Source of the DNA: Candidatus Doudnabacteria bacterium RIFCSPHIGHO2_02_FULL_42_25
GTDB lineage: Bacteria; Patescibacteriota; Doudnabacteria; UBA920; O2-02-FULL-48-8
Assembly: GCA_001777665.1 (NCBI GenBank)
Contig: MFEQ01000006.1
Span: 88,309-128,879, forward strand
DNA length: 40,571 nucleotides
Direction of reading: 5' to 3'
How positions within the stretch are numbered: the first letter of the stretch is position 1; the number at the start of each line of letters is the position of its first letter. A program made the position numbers and the translations under genes. The notes below the pieces were generated by a model. The model was not told the DNA's origin. It ran no database searches and saw only the letters and a list, made by a program, of their open reading frames with translations. Below, piece by piece: positions 1-8,572 of the stretch.

Positions 1-2
1 AC

Positions 3-191
3 TGGTCCAAGAGGTTGCCCTTACTTGTTCTACACCCGAATCGTTTCTTACTCGAGCGTACCAATTCTTCGATCACATCTCCTGATCCATCGAACAGCCT
101 TTTAGAGCCGCCCGGCTCCGTAAAGATTACTCTTTCCGAAGACCATGGTAACGGCATTATAGAAATTGAAATTAACGGGGTCAAGCTCTAA
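3..191 (+). CDS. 3' end of an unidentified gene (partial, uncertain)
   Basis: The frame starting at base 3 stays open from the window edge to a TAA at 189-191. It encodes about 62 residues: a Ser/Pro-rich stretch, then a strand-like tail ending IEIEINGVKL. I recognise no family. It would converge on mreB, with 83 bases between the two stops. A second plus-strand frame from base 2 is open until a TGA at 83-85, and a minus-strand frame starting with an ATG at 157-155 is open to the window edge. The choice of frame is therefore uncertain, and a frameshift joining the two plus frames is possible. The preceding sequence would settle it. Confidence 0.3.
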   Translation, partial: WSKRLPLLVLHPNRFLLERTNSSITSPDPSNSLLEPPGSVKITLSEDHGNGIIEIEINGVKL

Positions 192-229
192 AAAAAATCC
201 TATAAACTTACGATTTTACTGGGTTTTTT
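192..229. terminator. Possible weak bidirectional terminator after mreB
   Basis: An A-run followed by TCC at 192-200 can pair with GGG and a T-run at 221-229, giving 9 pairs including one G-T, around a 20-base loop. It lies between the plus-strand frame ending at 191 and the mreB stop at 275, where a shared terminator is expected. The GC core is only three pairs, so the call is weak. Confidence 0.3.
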
Positions 230-274
230 AACGCACTGTGTATTACGTGTGTATATCCTGTAAATTATTTGTGA

Positions 275-1282
275 CTATCTCGAAGCCAAAATACTTTTCT
301 TATAACTTTCCAAATTATCCAAGGCGATTCCAGTGCCTTTGACCACACACAATATCGCATCATCTGCGACATATGCAGGTACTCCAGTGGTTTGGCCAAT
401 TAATTTATCGAGATTGCGAAGCAACGCGCCGCCGCCAGTTAGCACCATGCCCTTATCGATAATATCAGCGGCTAGTTCGGGAGGTGTTTCTTGGAGCACT
501 GATCGAATGGCTTTAATTATTTCTCGCAATTCTTCCTGAATTGCTTCGACCACTTCATTTGTGCTGATTTGAATAGTTTTCGGTAAACCCTGAACCATGT
601 CGCGACCTCGAATTTCAATTTTCGTTTCTTTATCAACAGGAATCGCTGAACCGATTTTGATTTTAATTTCTTCGGCCGTACGATCCCCAACAGCTAACCC
701 ATATTTGCGTTTGATAAAATCTGCAATGGCTTGATCTAATCTATTCCCCGCTACCCGAACTGAAGTTTGGGTCACAATTCCTCCCAGCGAAAGCACGGCT
801 ACATCCGTGGTTCCACCGCCAATGTCTATAATCATGTTGCCGGATGGAGCAGAGATATCAATTCCAGCTCCAATAGCTGCGGCTACTGTCTCTTTGATAA
901 CAAAGGCCGCTTTTGCCCCGGCTGCTTGCGCCGCGTCAATCACCGCACGCCGTTCAGTCGAAGTAATTCCTCCTGGTACAGAAATCATAACTTCTGGCCG
1001 GAAAAATCTGACATTACCAGTAGTTTTATTAATAAAATATCGCAGCATGGCTTCCGTCACCCGATAATCAGCAATGACTCCGTCTTTCATCGGTCGGTGG
1101 GCTACGATCGTATCTGGCGTGCGACCCAGCATTTCTTTGGCTTCCTGCCCTACTGCCATGATTCTATTATCCACGACCGAAATAGCCACAACTGTGGGTT
1201 CGTTTATGACTATCCCTTTTTTCGGAACAAATACCAAAGTATTGGCAGTTCCTAAATCAATCCCTATTCTTTGTAAAAACAT
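275..1282 (-). CDS. mreB: Rod shape-determining protein MreB
   Basis: Bacterial actin homologue that polymerises on the inner face of the membrane and positions cell-wall synthesis. The 335 residues match the family length. The N-terminus carries the phosphate-1 loop (GIDLGTANTLVF, about residues 7-18). The middle has the phosphate-2 loop DIGGGTTDVAVL, and the C-terminal half has the adenosine-binding TGGGALLRNLD and GTGIALDN. The ATG overlaps the murA stop by one base (TAATG), so the two genes are translationally linked in a murB-murA-mreB set. Its presence suggests a rod-shaped or elongated cell with its own peptidoglycan. Nothing is missing from the fold. Confidence 0.97.
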   Translation of the reverse strand: MFLQRIGIDLGTANTLVFVPKKGIVINEPTVVAISVVDNRIMAVGQEAKEMLGRTPDTIVAHRPMKDGVIADYRVTEAMLRYFINKTTGNVRFFRPEVMISVPGGITSTERRAVIDAAQAAGAKAAFVIKETVAAAIGAGIDISAPSGNMIIDIGGGTTDVAVLSLGGIVTQTSVRVAGNRLDQAIADFIKRKYGLAVGDRTAEEIKIKIGSAIPVDKETKIEIRGRDMVQGLPKTIQISTNEVVEAIQEELREIIKAIRSVLQETPPELAADIIDKGMVLTGGGALLRNLDKLIGQTTGVPAYVADDAILCVVKGTGIALDNLESYKKSILASR

Positions 1283-2532
1283 TATGCGCGTCTTATCTCC
1301 GCTCCAAGTTTACTTAACCTCTCTTCCAAATTCTCATACCCTCGATCGATATGCTCGACTCCTTCGATTTCTGATTGGCCTTGAGCCACTAGGGCCGCTA
1401 TAACAAGTGTTATACCCATACGGATGTCAGAGCTAGTCATCTTATCACCCTTCAGGGGTGTAGGGCCAGTAAAAATCACATTGTGAGAATCTACCGCTTC
1501 CACTGATGCTCCCATCTTCATCAATTCCGTGGCATAACCCAATCTGTTCTCGTACATCCATTCATTCATAGTGCTTTTCCCAACAGCTTGAGTGGCCAGA
1601 ATCGCCATGGCCGGTATGTCATCTGATGCGAGTTTGGGATAAAGTCCGCCCTGAATTTTTATCGCCTGATAATCCACGGTTGGGGCATTTACTTCAATAA
1701 AATCTTTTCCAACTTCGAAATTCACCGCCATATTTTTTAGCTTCAGTAAAAAATCATCTAGATATTCTGGATTAATCCCGGTAACGGTAACAGTACTCTT
1801 AGTCGCTGCGGCCAGAGTTATAAAACTGGCTGCTTCGTTTGAATCTGGAATCAAATCAATTTCAGCTCCATGAAGTTTAGGGACTCCAGTAATATTAATT
1901 GTGGTCGTGCCGATACCTGTGATTTTTGCTCCCATCTTATTCAAAAATTCACACAACTGCTGGACATGCGGTTCCATAGCCGCGAGTTTGATCACAGTTT
2001 GGCCTTCGGCCATTGCCCCAGCTAATATGGCATTCTCGGTCGCGGTAACTGACGATTCTTCTAATATAATTTTATTTCCGACTAATTTCTCTGCAGAAAT
2101 TTCGATAACTCCATTGGCTTGGGTAATAGCTCCCAAAGCTTCAAATGCCTGCAAATGTGAATCAATAGGCCGCTTCCCGATCGAATCCCCACCAGGGAAA
2201 GACATGGTGACTCTTTTCATCCGCGCTAGCAATGCCCCAAGTAAAACAACACTGCCACGAAGTTTTGAAGTTAGTTCTGGGTTAAGGTCTGTTTTGTTAA
2301 TATTGGCTGCAGTAATCAACACTTCGTGAGGGGAGACATTCATCTGGACCCCCAAATCAGCCAATAAATGAACCATGACTTGTTTATCAACAATCTCTGG
2401 AACATTGGAAATCCTGCAGGGTTGTTCGGTTAGCAAACTCGCCGCAAAAATAGGAAACAAGGCGTTCTTGGATCCGGAGACTTTAATCTCACCTGATAAT
2501 TTTTTACCCCCATTGATTATAAATTTAGCCAT
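1282..2532 (-). CDS. murA: UDP-N-acetylglucosamine 1-carboxyvinyltransferase (Asp active-site variant)
   Basis: First committed step of peptidoglycan synthesis: transfers enolpyruvate from PEP to UDP-GlcNAc in the cytoplasm. The 416 residues are full length. Visible family signatures are the Lys22-Asn23 pair in GSKNALFP, Arg92 in SKLRGS, the SDDIPAM segment for the catalytic Asp region and the C-terminal IDRGYENLEERL. The mobile active-site loop reads FPGGDSIGKRP. The residue aligned with Cys115 of the E. coli enzyme is Asp116 (codon GAT at 2187-2185). In other bacteria this Cys-to-Asp form is active and naturally insensitive to fosfomycin, so resistance is inferred here. It ends one base into mreB and lies 4 bases downstream of murB. 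Confidence 0.97.
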   Translation of the reverse strand: MAKFIINGGKKLSGEIKVSGSKNALFPIFAASLLTEQPCRISNVPEIVDKQVMVHLLADLGVQMNVSPHEVLITAANINKTDLNPELTSKLRGSVVLLGALLARMKRVTMSFPGGDSIGKRPIDSHLQAFEALGAITQANGVIEISAEKLVGNKIILEESSVTATENAILAGAMAEGQTVIKLAAMEPHVQQLCEFLNKMGAKITGIGTTTINITGVPKLHGAEIDLIPDSNEAASFITLAAATKSTVTVTGINPEYLDDFLLKLKNMAVNFEVGKDFIEVNAPTVDYQAIKIQGGLYPKLASDDIPAMAILATQAVGKSTMNEWMYENRLGYATELMKMGASVEAVDSHNVIFTGPTPLKGDKMTSSDIRMGITLVIAALVAQGQSEIEGVEHIDRGYENLEERLSKLGAEIRRA

Positions 2533-2536
2533 GAGC

Positions 2537-3553
2537 TTAGATATATAATACTTCTTCTTCTAACTTAACGCCAAATTTCATCAGTACGGATTGCTTAATT
2601 TTGTCTGCCAAAGACTTAATTTCTTCGGCGCTCGCTCCTCCATAATTCATCAACCCCAGCGAGTGTTTGGGCGAAATACCGACATTCCCTTCTCTATAAC
2701 CCTTACCAAATCCTGATTGCTCTATCAAATAAGCTGCGGATAATTTCACACTATCGGGCATTTCCCAAAATTGGTTCGATGTGGAATCACCAAACATGGC
2801 TTTAATTTTTTCAAACTGCTCTTTACTGATAATCGGATTTTTGAAAAATGATCCAGCTGTTTTATAGCTCTCAAATCCTGGCATAATCACATATCCTTTA
2901 CTCGCACGAATTTCAATTACAGCACGCCTCACTTCAGCTAAAGTTGGCACTTGCCCTGCAAATCTTTTCTGGATTTCTGGGTAAATTGCAGTTGCAGCCG
3001 ATCCTGGATGTAATTGCAATTCAAATTTAGTTATTATAAATTTGTTTGGGTGCCTTTTGAACCAACTATTACGATATTCAAACTCACATTCGGCAGCTGA
3101 AAATTCTTTAACATTTCCAGTTGCGACTTCAACCGCGTAGACGCTTGATACTAAATCTCCAATCGTCTGACCATAAGCTCCTATATTTTGAACGATGGCC
3201 CCAGCAGCGCTCCCCGGCACTCCAGAGAGACACTCAATCCCAGCCAAGCCCTGTTGAACTGCACTAGCGACCACATCATCCCAGTTTTCTCCTGCCCCGA
3301 CAGTTACCAATCCTGATTCATCTATAGTTAAACGTTTGAGCTGGTTGTGAATTACAACTCCATTAAAGCCTTGGTCGGAAACCAAAATATTGCTTCCACC
3401 GCCGATTATAAACACTGGCAACTTCTTGGCGCGAGCAAAATCCAAAGCCTCTTTCAGTTCTACTTCTGTCGTAACTTCAGCTAAATACAAAGCCGGCCCA
3501 CCGATTTGGAAGGTTGTTAAATCAGCTAATAATTGGTTTTGCTTCATGTTCAT
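2537..3553 (-). CDS. murB: UDP-N-acetylenolpyruvoylglucosamine reductase
   Basis: FAD- and NADPH-dependent reductase that converts the MurA product to UDP-N-acetylmuramate. The 338 residues include the FAD-binding segment IIGGGSNILVSDQGF (about 50-64), SGVPGSAAGAIVQNIGAYG (about 114-132), and the proton-donor serine in AGSFFKNP (near residue 235). The C-terminal EEEV holds the conserved Glu. The YRNSWFK motif places it in the type I group. Two ATGs lie close together (3553 and 3547). A promoter-like pair sits immediately upstream, so the mRNA leader would be only a few bases long. It leads the murB-murA-mreB operon. Confidence 0.97.
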   Translation of the reverse strand: MNMKQNQLLADLTTFQIGGPALYLAEVTTEVELKEALDFARAKKLPVFIIGGGSNILVSDQGFNGVVIHNQLKRLTIDESGLVTVGAGENWDDVVASAVQQGLAGIECLSGVPGSAAGAIVQNIGAYGQTIGDLVSSVYAVEVATGNVKEFSAAECEFEYRNSWFKRHPNKFIITKFELQLHPGSAATAIYPEIQKRFAGQVPTLAEVRRAVIEIRASKGYVIMPGFESYKTAGSFFKNPIISKEQFEKIKAMFGDSTSNQFWEMPDSVKLSAAYLIEQSGFGKGYREGNVGISPKHSLGLMNYGGASAEEIKSLADKIKQSVLMKFGVKLEEEVLYI

Positions 3554-3564
3554 AGGGCCTGAAT

Positions 3565-3593
3565 ATTTTACCAGAAAGCCAGAATATTGAAAA
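3565..3593 (-). promoter_or_regulatory. Probable promoter of the murB-murA-mreB operon
   Basis: On the minus strand a TAAAAT -10 box (3570-3565) is preceded at 17 bases by the weak -35 TTTTCA (3593-3588). The -10 ends only 12 bases before the first murB ATG at 3553, so the transcript would start about 5 bases before translation. Confidence 0.5.
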
Positions 3594-3615
3594 TGCCTTA
3601 CTTTTCAGGTAAAAT
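3587..3615 (+). promoter_or_regulatory. Promoter of the PEGA-domain gene
   Basis: TTGAAA (3587-3592), a 17-base spacer, and TAAAAT (3610-3615) match the housekeeping sigma consensus well. Transcription should begin near 3622. The ATG at 3618 would then lie upstream of the RNA start, and the ATG at 3627 would have a leader of about 5 bases. It overlaps the divergent murB promoter. Confidence 0.65.
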
Positions 3616-3626
3616 ACATGTTAGTC

Positions 3627-4529
3627 ATGAGATTACGGAATCGATTTTTATTGGTTGGGAGCGGAGTGGTGGTATTTGTTCTAATTACCCCGATTTTGGT
3701 GTTGTATGCCCGCGGATTTAAGATTGATTGGGAAAATAAATCAATAGTTAAAACCGGGGCACTTGTCATCAAAACAGAACCGAATAAAGCGGACATCTAC
3801 CTGAATAATGAAAAGATTGATCAAACAACTCCAGTTAATATCCGATTTTTACCACCTAAAGATTATGACATTCGGATCGAAAAAGACGGTTATCAGCCCT
3901 GGATGAAACGACTAAATGTCCGTTCCCAACTAGTCACTTGGGCAAATAATGACAGAGAGTTCATAACTTTATTTTTAAAAAATCCAACGCTGCTCGATCA
4001 TATTGACACCGATGAAGCAGAAAAACTATTTAAAGTCGAGGACGATCTGAATCCGGAAGAACTTCAAAAAATCCTCATCGACCTCAATATATCTGTGCCT
4101 AATTTTACCACTCAAAAAATTATTCGCACCGAGAATCAAATTTACTTAATTCTCGATGATACTTTATACTTTTTAAACGACAGCTTAGAAAAAATATATT
4201 CTCCAGTGAATTTTGCGAATTGGAACAATGAAACAAGACAACTTCTCTACTCCAATACTAATGAAATTTATTTATACCAAGCTGATGGGAACAACTCTGA
4301 TCTCATTTTGCGCAGTATCACCCCGATCCAAATCCCGATTTTAAATCCTGAAACTGGATATTTATTCTACCAAAATGAGAATAAAATAAAAGCTGTCGAA
4401 TTGGACAGCCGCGATCTTCGTAATAATTATACGATTCTAAATTCTTCCGATGATTATAGAATTTCAGAAGACGGCACCAAACTTTATACCAAAAACGAAT
4501 TAGAAATCAAATCTTACCAAATCAGGTAA
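3627..4529 (+). CDS. PEGA-domain membrane-anchored protein
   Basis: The N-terminus has a basic start (MRLRNR) and one membrane helix (about residues 7-26). A PEGA-type beta domain follows (about 40-105; ALVIKTEPNKADIYLNNEKI, then KDGYQPW). The remaining ~190 residues are strand-rich and could form a beta-propeller-like extracellular domain. PEGA domains are usually surface-associated and may contact the wall or S-layer; no enzyme activity is evident. The start at 3627 is chosen because the promoter places the RNA start near 3622; an in-frame ATG at 3618 is the alternative. The gene converges on the rnhA-like gene and their 3' ends overlap by 8 bases. It is the only plus-strand gene between the left-edge frame and 22107. 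Confidence 0.85.
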   Translation: MRLRNRFLLVGSGVVVFVLITPILVLYARGFKIDWENKSIVKTGALVIKTEPNKADIYLNNEKIDQTTPVNIRFLPPKDYDIRIEKDGYQPWMKRLNVRSQLVTWANNDREFITLFLKNPTLLDHIDTDEAEKLFKVEDDLNPEELQKILIDLNISVPNFTTQKIIRTENQIYLILDDTLYFLNDSLEKIYSPVNFANWNNETRQLLYSNTNEIYLYQADGNNSDLILRSITPIQIPILNPETGYLFYQNENKIKAVELDSRDLRNNYTILNSSDDYRISEDGTKLYTKNELEIKSYQIR

Positions 4530-4932
4530 CGATCTCATCCAGGGCTTCATTGACTAGCTGGTCAGCTAGTTTATTTTTTTCGCGAGGGACATGGACAAAT
4601 TCCACTCGATTAAATTTCGCAGTCAAGCGCAAAGTATCTGCCGTTAAGGGTTTTAATCCTTCTTCTCGGACTTTGTATTTACCCGTTAGTTGCCTGACCA
4701 CCAGTTCCGAATCCAAGTGGCAAACCAGGTCTTTAGCACCTATTTTCAATGCTTCTTCCATCCCCGCAATCAATGCTTTGTACTCGGCTTGGTTATTGGT
4801 AGTAATTCCGAGATAATGTTTAAATCTCACCATTTCTTTCCCTCCCAAATCATAAATAACAAACCCAATCGCTGCTACACCAGGATTGCCCCTGGCACCC
4901 CCGTCAGAGTAAAGAATCACTTTATCGTTCAT
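4522..4932 (-). CDS. Ribonuclease HI-family protein
   Basis: Compact RNase H fold, 136 residues, predicted to cleave RNA in RNA-DNA hybrids with two metal ions. All four catalytic acids are visible: Asp10 in YSDGGARGNPG, Glu50 in NNQAEYKAL, Asp74 in HLDSELVV and Asp124 in NKLADQLVNEA. The longer open frame reaches 4983. The ATG at 4932 is preferred because it overlaps the recJ TGA in a four-base ATGA junction and begins directly before the first strand. Pairing with recJ suggests a replication or repair role. It belongs to the short RVT_3/RnhA-like group, so I give no symbol. Confidence 0.93.
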   Translation of the reverse strand: MNDKVILYSDGGARGNPGVAAIGFVIYDLGGKEMVRFKHYLGITTNNQAEYKALIAGMEEALKIGAKDLVCHLDSELVVRQLTGKYKVREEGLKPLTADTLRLTAKFNRVEFVHVPREKNKLADQLVNEALDEIVT

Positions 4933-6590
4933 AGAATTTTCGTATCCAAAATTTTTAATTGTAATGATTTGTTGCCATTCCATTCATTGGCTGTTAGCTC
5001 AAATAAACAGTCTATTTTATTATTGGGCTTTAGTGAATTGTTCAAAAATCCTTGACCAAAAGCGATCGCCTCTAAATTATGTTCTCCAAATTTCAATTTC
5101 AATTTGGCATGATTATTATTATTGCCAACTGTCCGGCATTCTAGTACCTCAAGATTTCTACCAATGAATTTGGGAATGGGATTGCCGTAACCGAATGGCG
5201 CTAACTTTTCCAAATATCCATAATTCTCCCAAGAAATATCACCGGGTTCCACTTCGGCATCCGCTAAAAGTACAGGGTCAGATAAAGTTAAATTCAGACT
5301 CTCGGCATACTCCAAAAGCCGCTGATGAAAACTAAGTAAATTGTCGCTCGACAAAGTAAATCCAGCGGCTTGAGTGTGCCCACCATATTTTTGCAGCAGA
5401 TCTTTTGAAGCAGTTAGCGCTGCCACGATATCAAATTCGGGCGTAGACCTCGCTGACCCAGTTGCCACGCCTTCGATGCTACTGATAGCTAAAACCGGCC
5501 GGTTATATTCCTCTGCGAGTCGCCCGGCCACTAACCCAACTACGCCTTTCGGCCAATCCTTACCGACCGCCAACAAAACCTTCTTGTCTAAAGAAAGTTC
5601 AACTTGAGCCTTGGCTTCACTTAAAACTTGATCAGTCAAAAACTGTCGATGCTGATTGAGCTCGTTTAATTCTACTGCCAAACTTTTGGCTTCTGCTTCG
5701 TTCTCTGCCACCAGTAACTTGAACGCCGTGTCGCCGTGTCGGATCCGGCCAGCAGCGTTAATTCTCGGAGCTAAAATAAATCCTAACGTAAACGTGTCAT
5801 ATTTCCGATCCTTCAATCCGCCTAACTCCAACATCGAGCGCAAACCTGGCCAGCGAGTTTTGGTCAAGACCTTAAGTCCAAAACCAACCAAAATCCGGTT
5901 TTCAGAAGTTAAACTATGACAATCAGCCACTGTTCCTATCGCGACTAAATCCAAAAGCCACTTTTCCCAACCATTATTTTTAAACAGGGCAGAAATTAAC
6001 TTAAATGCGACTCCAACACCTGTTAAAAATGGAAACGGATATTCATCGTGTGGATTTTTGGGATTAATTAAAGCAAAAGCTTTGGGCAATTCCCCAGTTA
6101 ATTCATGATGATCAGTAATAATTAAATCTACCCCCAGTTCTTTACAGAGCAAAGCTTCTTCCACCGCGTTCGTTCCACAATCGACTGTAATAATCAAATT
6201 CGTGTCGTTCGCAGCAATTTGATTAATCGCGTCCTTGTTTATGCCGTAGCCTTCTGAAAACCGATCAGGAATATAACACTCTGCCACTAACCCTAATTTT
6301 TTTAAACCTTGATACATCACAGTAGCTGCTGTAATGGCGTCAGCATCATAGTCCGCATAAATCGTGACTTTTTCTTTTTTTGCAATCGCTTCCTCGATTC
6401 TGGTCACGGCTCGCTGCATCTCGCGAAACAAGAAAGGATCATATAATTTGCCAAAATCCGGATTTAAAAAATCCCGAATTGCTTCAGGTTCGGTCAGTCC
6501 TCGCAAGGCTAACAACTTAATAATTAAGCTCGGATATTCAGGAAGTATTGCCTGTGAAGTTTCAAGTTGTTTTATCTTCCAATTTTTCAT
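4929..6590 (-). CDS. recJ: Single-stranded-DNA-specific exonuclease RecJ
   Basis: 5'-3' exonuclease on single-stranded DNA, used in recombination and mismatch repair. The 553 residues include the DHH-family metal motifs: DYDAD (Asp80, Asp82, Asp84), DCG (Asp137), DHH (Asp160-His161-His162), and the C-terminal DHHA1 segment with YGGHTQAAGFTL. An OB-fold region follows. The motif I stretch reads DYDADAIT, with Ala where many RecJ have Gly; this is probably tolerated. The start overlaps the response-regulator gene by 29 bases and the stop overlaps the rnhA-like start as ATGA, so the three genes are co-translated. Confidence 0.96.
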   Translation of the reverse strand: MKNWKIKQLETSQAILPEYPSLIIKLLALRGLTEPEAIRDFLNPDFGKLYDPFLFREMQRAVTRIEEAIAKKEKVTIYADYDADAITAATVMYQGLKKLGLVAECYIPDRFSEGYGINKDAINQIAANDTNLIITVDCGTNAVEEALLCKELGVDLIITDHHELTGELPKAFALINPKNPHDEYPFPFLTGVGVAFKLISALFKNNGWEKWLLDLVAIGTVADCHSLTSENRILVGFGLKVLTKTRWPGLRSMLELGGLKDRKYDTFTLGFILAPRINAAGRIRHGDTAFKLLVAENEAEAKSLAVELNELNQHRQFLTDQVLSEAKAQVELSLDKKVLLAVGKDWPKGVVGLVAGRLAEEYNRPVLAISSIEGVATGSARSTPEFDIVAALTASKDLLQKYGGHTQAAGFTLSSDNLLSFHQRLLEYAESLNLTLSDPVLLADAEVEPGDISWENYGYLEKLAPFGYGNPIPKFIGRNLEVLECRTVGNNNNHAKLKLKFGEHNLEAIAFGQGFLNNSLKPNNKIDCLFELTANEWNGNKSLQLKILDTKIL

Positions 6591-6966
6591 TTTTTTTATC
6601 TAGTAATTCCTTCACCTTAGTTAAAATAACATTTGGTCCGGCCAAGCCCTTAATCATAAAAGTAACCTTTGTAAACTTTTCTGCTTTTTTCTTATCTTCT
6701 TCGCGGCCCAAATGCGAAAATAGAATTACAGGAACTTCTGCCATTATCGCATTATTGCGAAGATTCCGCACAAATTCAAATCCATCCATCCGAGGCATGA
6801 TGATCCCGCTAAAAACCAAGTCCGGTTTAAACTTTAGCGCGATGTCTAGTCCTTCTAGCCCGTCATTGGCTCCAGTTACATCATATCCTTTGTCTTTAAA
6901 AACCTGGAGGTACAAATCTTTCTGAACCAAATCATCATCCACCACTAATATCTTCTTTTTTGTCAT
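6562..6966 (-). CDS. Stand-alone receiver domain without phosphoacceptor Asp
   Basis: A 134-residue CheY-like domain with no output domain. The acidic pocket (Asp10-Asp12 in ILVVDDD), the switch Ser84 in VILFSH and the conserved Lys106 in FMIKG are present. The position that normally takes the phosphate reads PDLVFSGIIMP. Gly54 (codon GGG at 6807-6805) replaces the Asp of the usual DIMMP motif. It should therefore not be phosphorylated in the classical way and may act as a constitutive protein-binding domain. No histidine kinase is nearby. It overlaps gpmI by 32 bases and recJ by 29, so its expression is tied to the glycolytic operon. Confidence 0.92.
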   Translation of the reverse strand: MTKKKILVVDDDLVQKDLYLQVFKDKGYDVTGANDGLEGLDIALKFKPDLVFSGIIMPRMDGFEFVRNLRNNAIMAEVPVILFSHLGREEDKKKAEKFTKVTFMIKGLAGPNVILTKVKELLDKKNEKLEDKTT

Positions 6967-8572
6967 AATCTTCGCTTTTTACTAATTGATCAAGCAAACT
7001 TACACCTGTCATTTCTGGCGGTTTCTGGGTGCCCATTAATTCTAGCATTGTTGGGGCCACGTCGGAAAGTACCCCGACCGGGATCATACTCGCTAAACCC
7101 GCAACTCCATCCTGCTTCGCATTTTTCAAGCGAAATTGTTCAGAGACTAAAATAAATGGCACCGGACTAGTCGAATGCTCTTTATCTATACCACCCGAAC
7201 GATGATCAATCAACTCTTCGACATTTCCATGGTCGGCAGTGATGATTAAACAAATATCTTCTTTCAAACAAGCGTCGGCAATTTTCTTAATACATTCATC
7301 AAGAACTGTGATTGATTGAATTGATGCATTCAAATCACCCGTGTGCCCGACCATGTCACCATTGGCAAAATTAATCAGATAGAAACTGTAATTTTCCGAA
7401 AACTTTGCAATCAATTCTTCAGTGACTTGCCGCGCTGACATTTCTGGCACATCCAAATAATTCTGATAATTCGAAGCCGGAGAACTCACTATTCGCCAGT
7501 CTTCTCCAGGAAAAGGTGTAGTTTTACCACCATTAAAAAATAATGAAACGTGCGCATATTTTTCTGACTCTGCGATATGGAACTGACGCAACCCCTGCTG
7601 ACTAATTATTTCAGACATGGTATTGGTTACATCTTTAGTCTGGAAAGCAACTTGTACGGGATAATCCCGACCAAATTCTGTCATCGTCACAAATAATAAA
7701 TTTTCTAGGTATTTTCGGGGTTGTTTAAATTTGTCTAAATCCGGAGAAACGAACGCTCTTGTAATTTGCTGGACTCGGTCGGGACGAAAATTAAAACAAA
7801 TCACTGCGTCATTACTTTCAATAAGCACAGGCTTGCCTCCTGATTGAACTATTACAGTCGGGACCACCATCTCATCATAAATATCCTGACTGTAGCTATC
7901 CTGAATTGCCTCCAGCGCCGAGTAGGCGGTTTTACCGATCCCATAAGCCATAGCTCGATAAGTTTGTTCGGTTAAATTCCAATGCTCACCACGATCCATT
8001 GCATAAAATCTACCAGTGATTGTAGCTATCTTTCCTACTCCCAATTCTTCAATTTTTTGGTTGAGTTTCTGAATTGTTTCAAGGGCGATTTGCGGTGGAG
8101 TGTCGCGTCCATCCAGAAACATGTGAATAAAAACTTGGGTCAGTCCCTGTTCAGCAGCCAGCCCCATCAGAGCGTACAAATGTTCGATATGACTGTGAAC
8201 CCCGCCAGTGCTCGCCAGTCCCATCAGATGCAAGGCCGAATTATTTTTTTTGACATGCTCGGCGGCGGCCAACAATACCGGATTCGTAAAAAAACTCCGG
8301 TCATCAATCGATAATGTAATCCGAGCCAAATCTTGGGCCACAATTCGACCAGCACCCAAATTTAAATGCCCGACTTCAGAATTGCCCATCTCTCCCCAGG
8401 GCAATCCCACAGTGGCTCCCGAAGCCTGCAATGTGCAAGCTGGAAAATTATTCACTAAATAATCAAAATTCGCCGGATGAGCCTGTGTCACCGCATTCCC
8501 TCTCGAATCAGTCGCGATTCCGAAGCCATCCAAAACAACCAAAACCATTTTTTTATAAGGTTTAAATTCCAT
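6935..8572 (-). CDS. gpmI: 2,3-bisphosphoglycerate-independent phosphoglycerate mutase
   Basis: Interconverts 3- and 2-phosphoglycerate using two Mn ions and a phosphoserine intermediate. The 545 residues are slightly longer than the usual 510-ish. Signatures are VLDGFG (Asp15), the phosphorylated Ser65 in MGNSEVGHLNLG, HMFLDGRDTPP, ITGRFYAMDRG, FNFRPDRVQQ, NGDMVGHTG, ITADHGNVEEL and KEHSTSPVPF. The C-terminal extra tail is where the receiver gene begins (32-base overlap). The ATG overlaps the pgk stop by one base (TAATG), matching their consecutive steps in glycolysis. Confidence 0.97.
   Translation of the reverse strand: MEFKPYKKMVLVVLDGFGIATDSRGNAVTQAHPANFDYLVNNFPACTLQASGATVGLPWGEMGNSEVGHLNLGAGRIVAQDLARITLSIDDRSFFTNPVLLAAAEHVKKNNSALHLMGLASTGGVHSHIEHLYALMGLAAEQGLTQVFIHMFLDGRDTPPQIALETIQKLNQKIEELGVGKIATITGRFYAMDRGEHWNLTEQTYRAMAYGIGKTAYSALEAIQDSYSQDIYDEMVVPTVIVQSGGKPVLIESNDAVICFNFRPDRVQQITRAFVSPDLDKFKQPRKYLENLLFVTMTEFGRDYPVQVAFQTKDVTNTMSEIISQQGLRQFHIAESEKYAHVSLFFNGGKTTPFPGEDWRIVSSPASNYQNYLDVPEMSARQVTEELIAKFSENYSFYLINFANGDMVGHTGDLNASIQSITVLDECIKKIADACLKEDICLIITADHGNVEELIDHRSGGIDKEHSTSPVPFILVSEQFRLKNAKQDGVAGLASMIPVGVLSDVAPTMLELMGTQKPPEMTGVSLLDQLVKSEDYDKKEDISGG

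Noticed and set aside
767-1255. Long plus-strand frame opposite mreB
   Set aside because: It is the antisense shadow of a clearly identified gene, with no start signal or family match.
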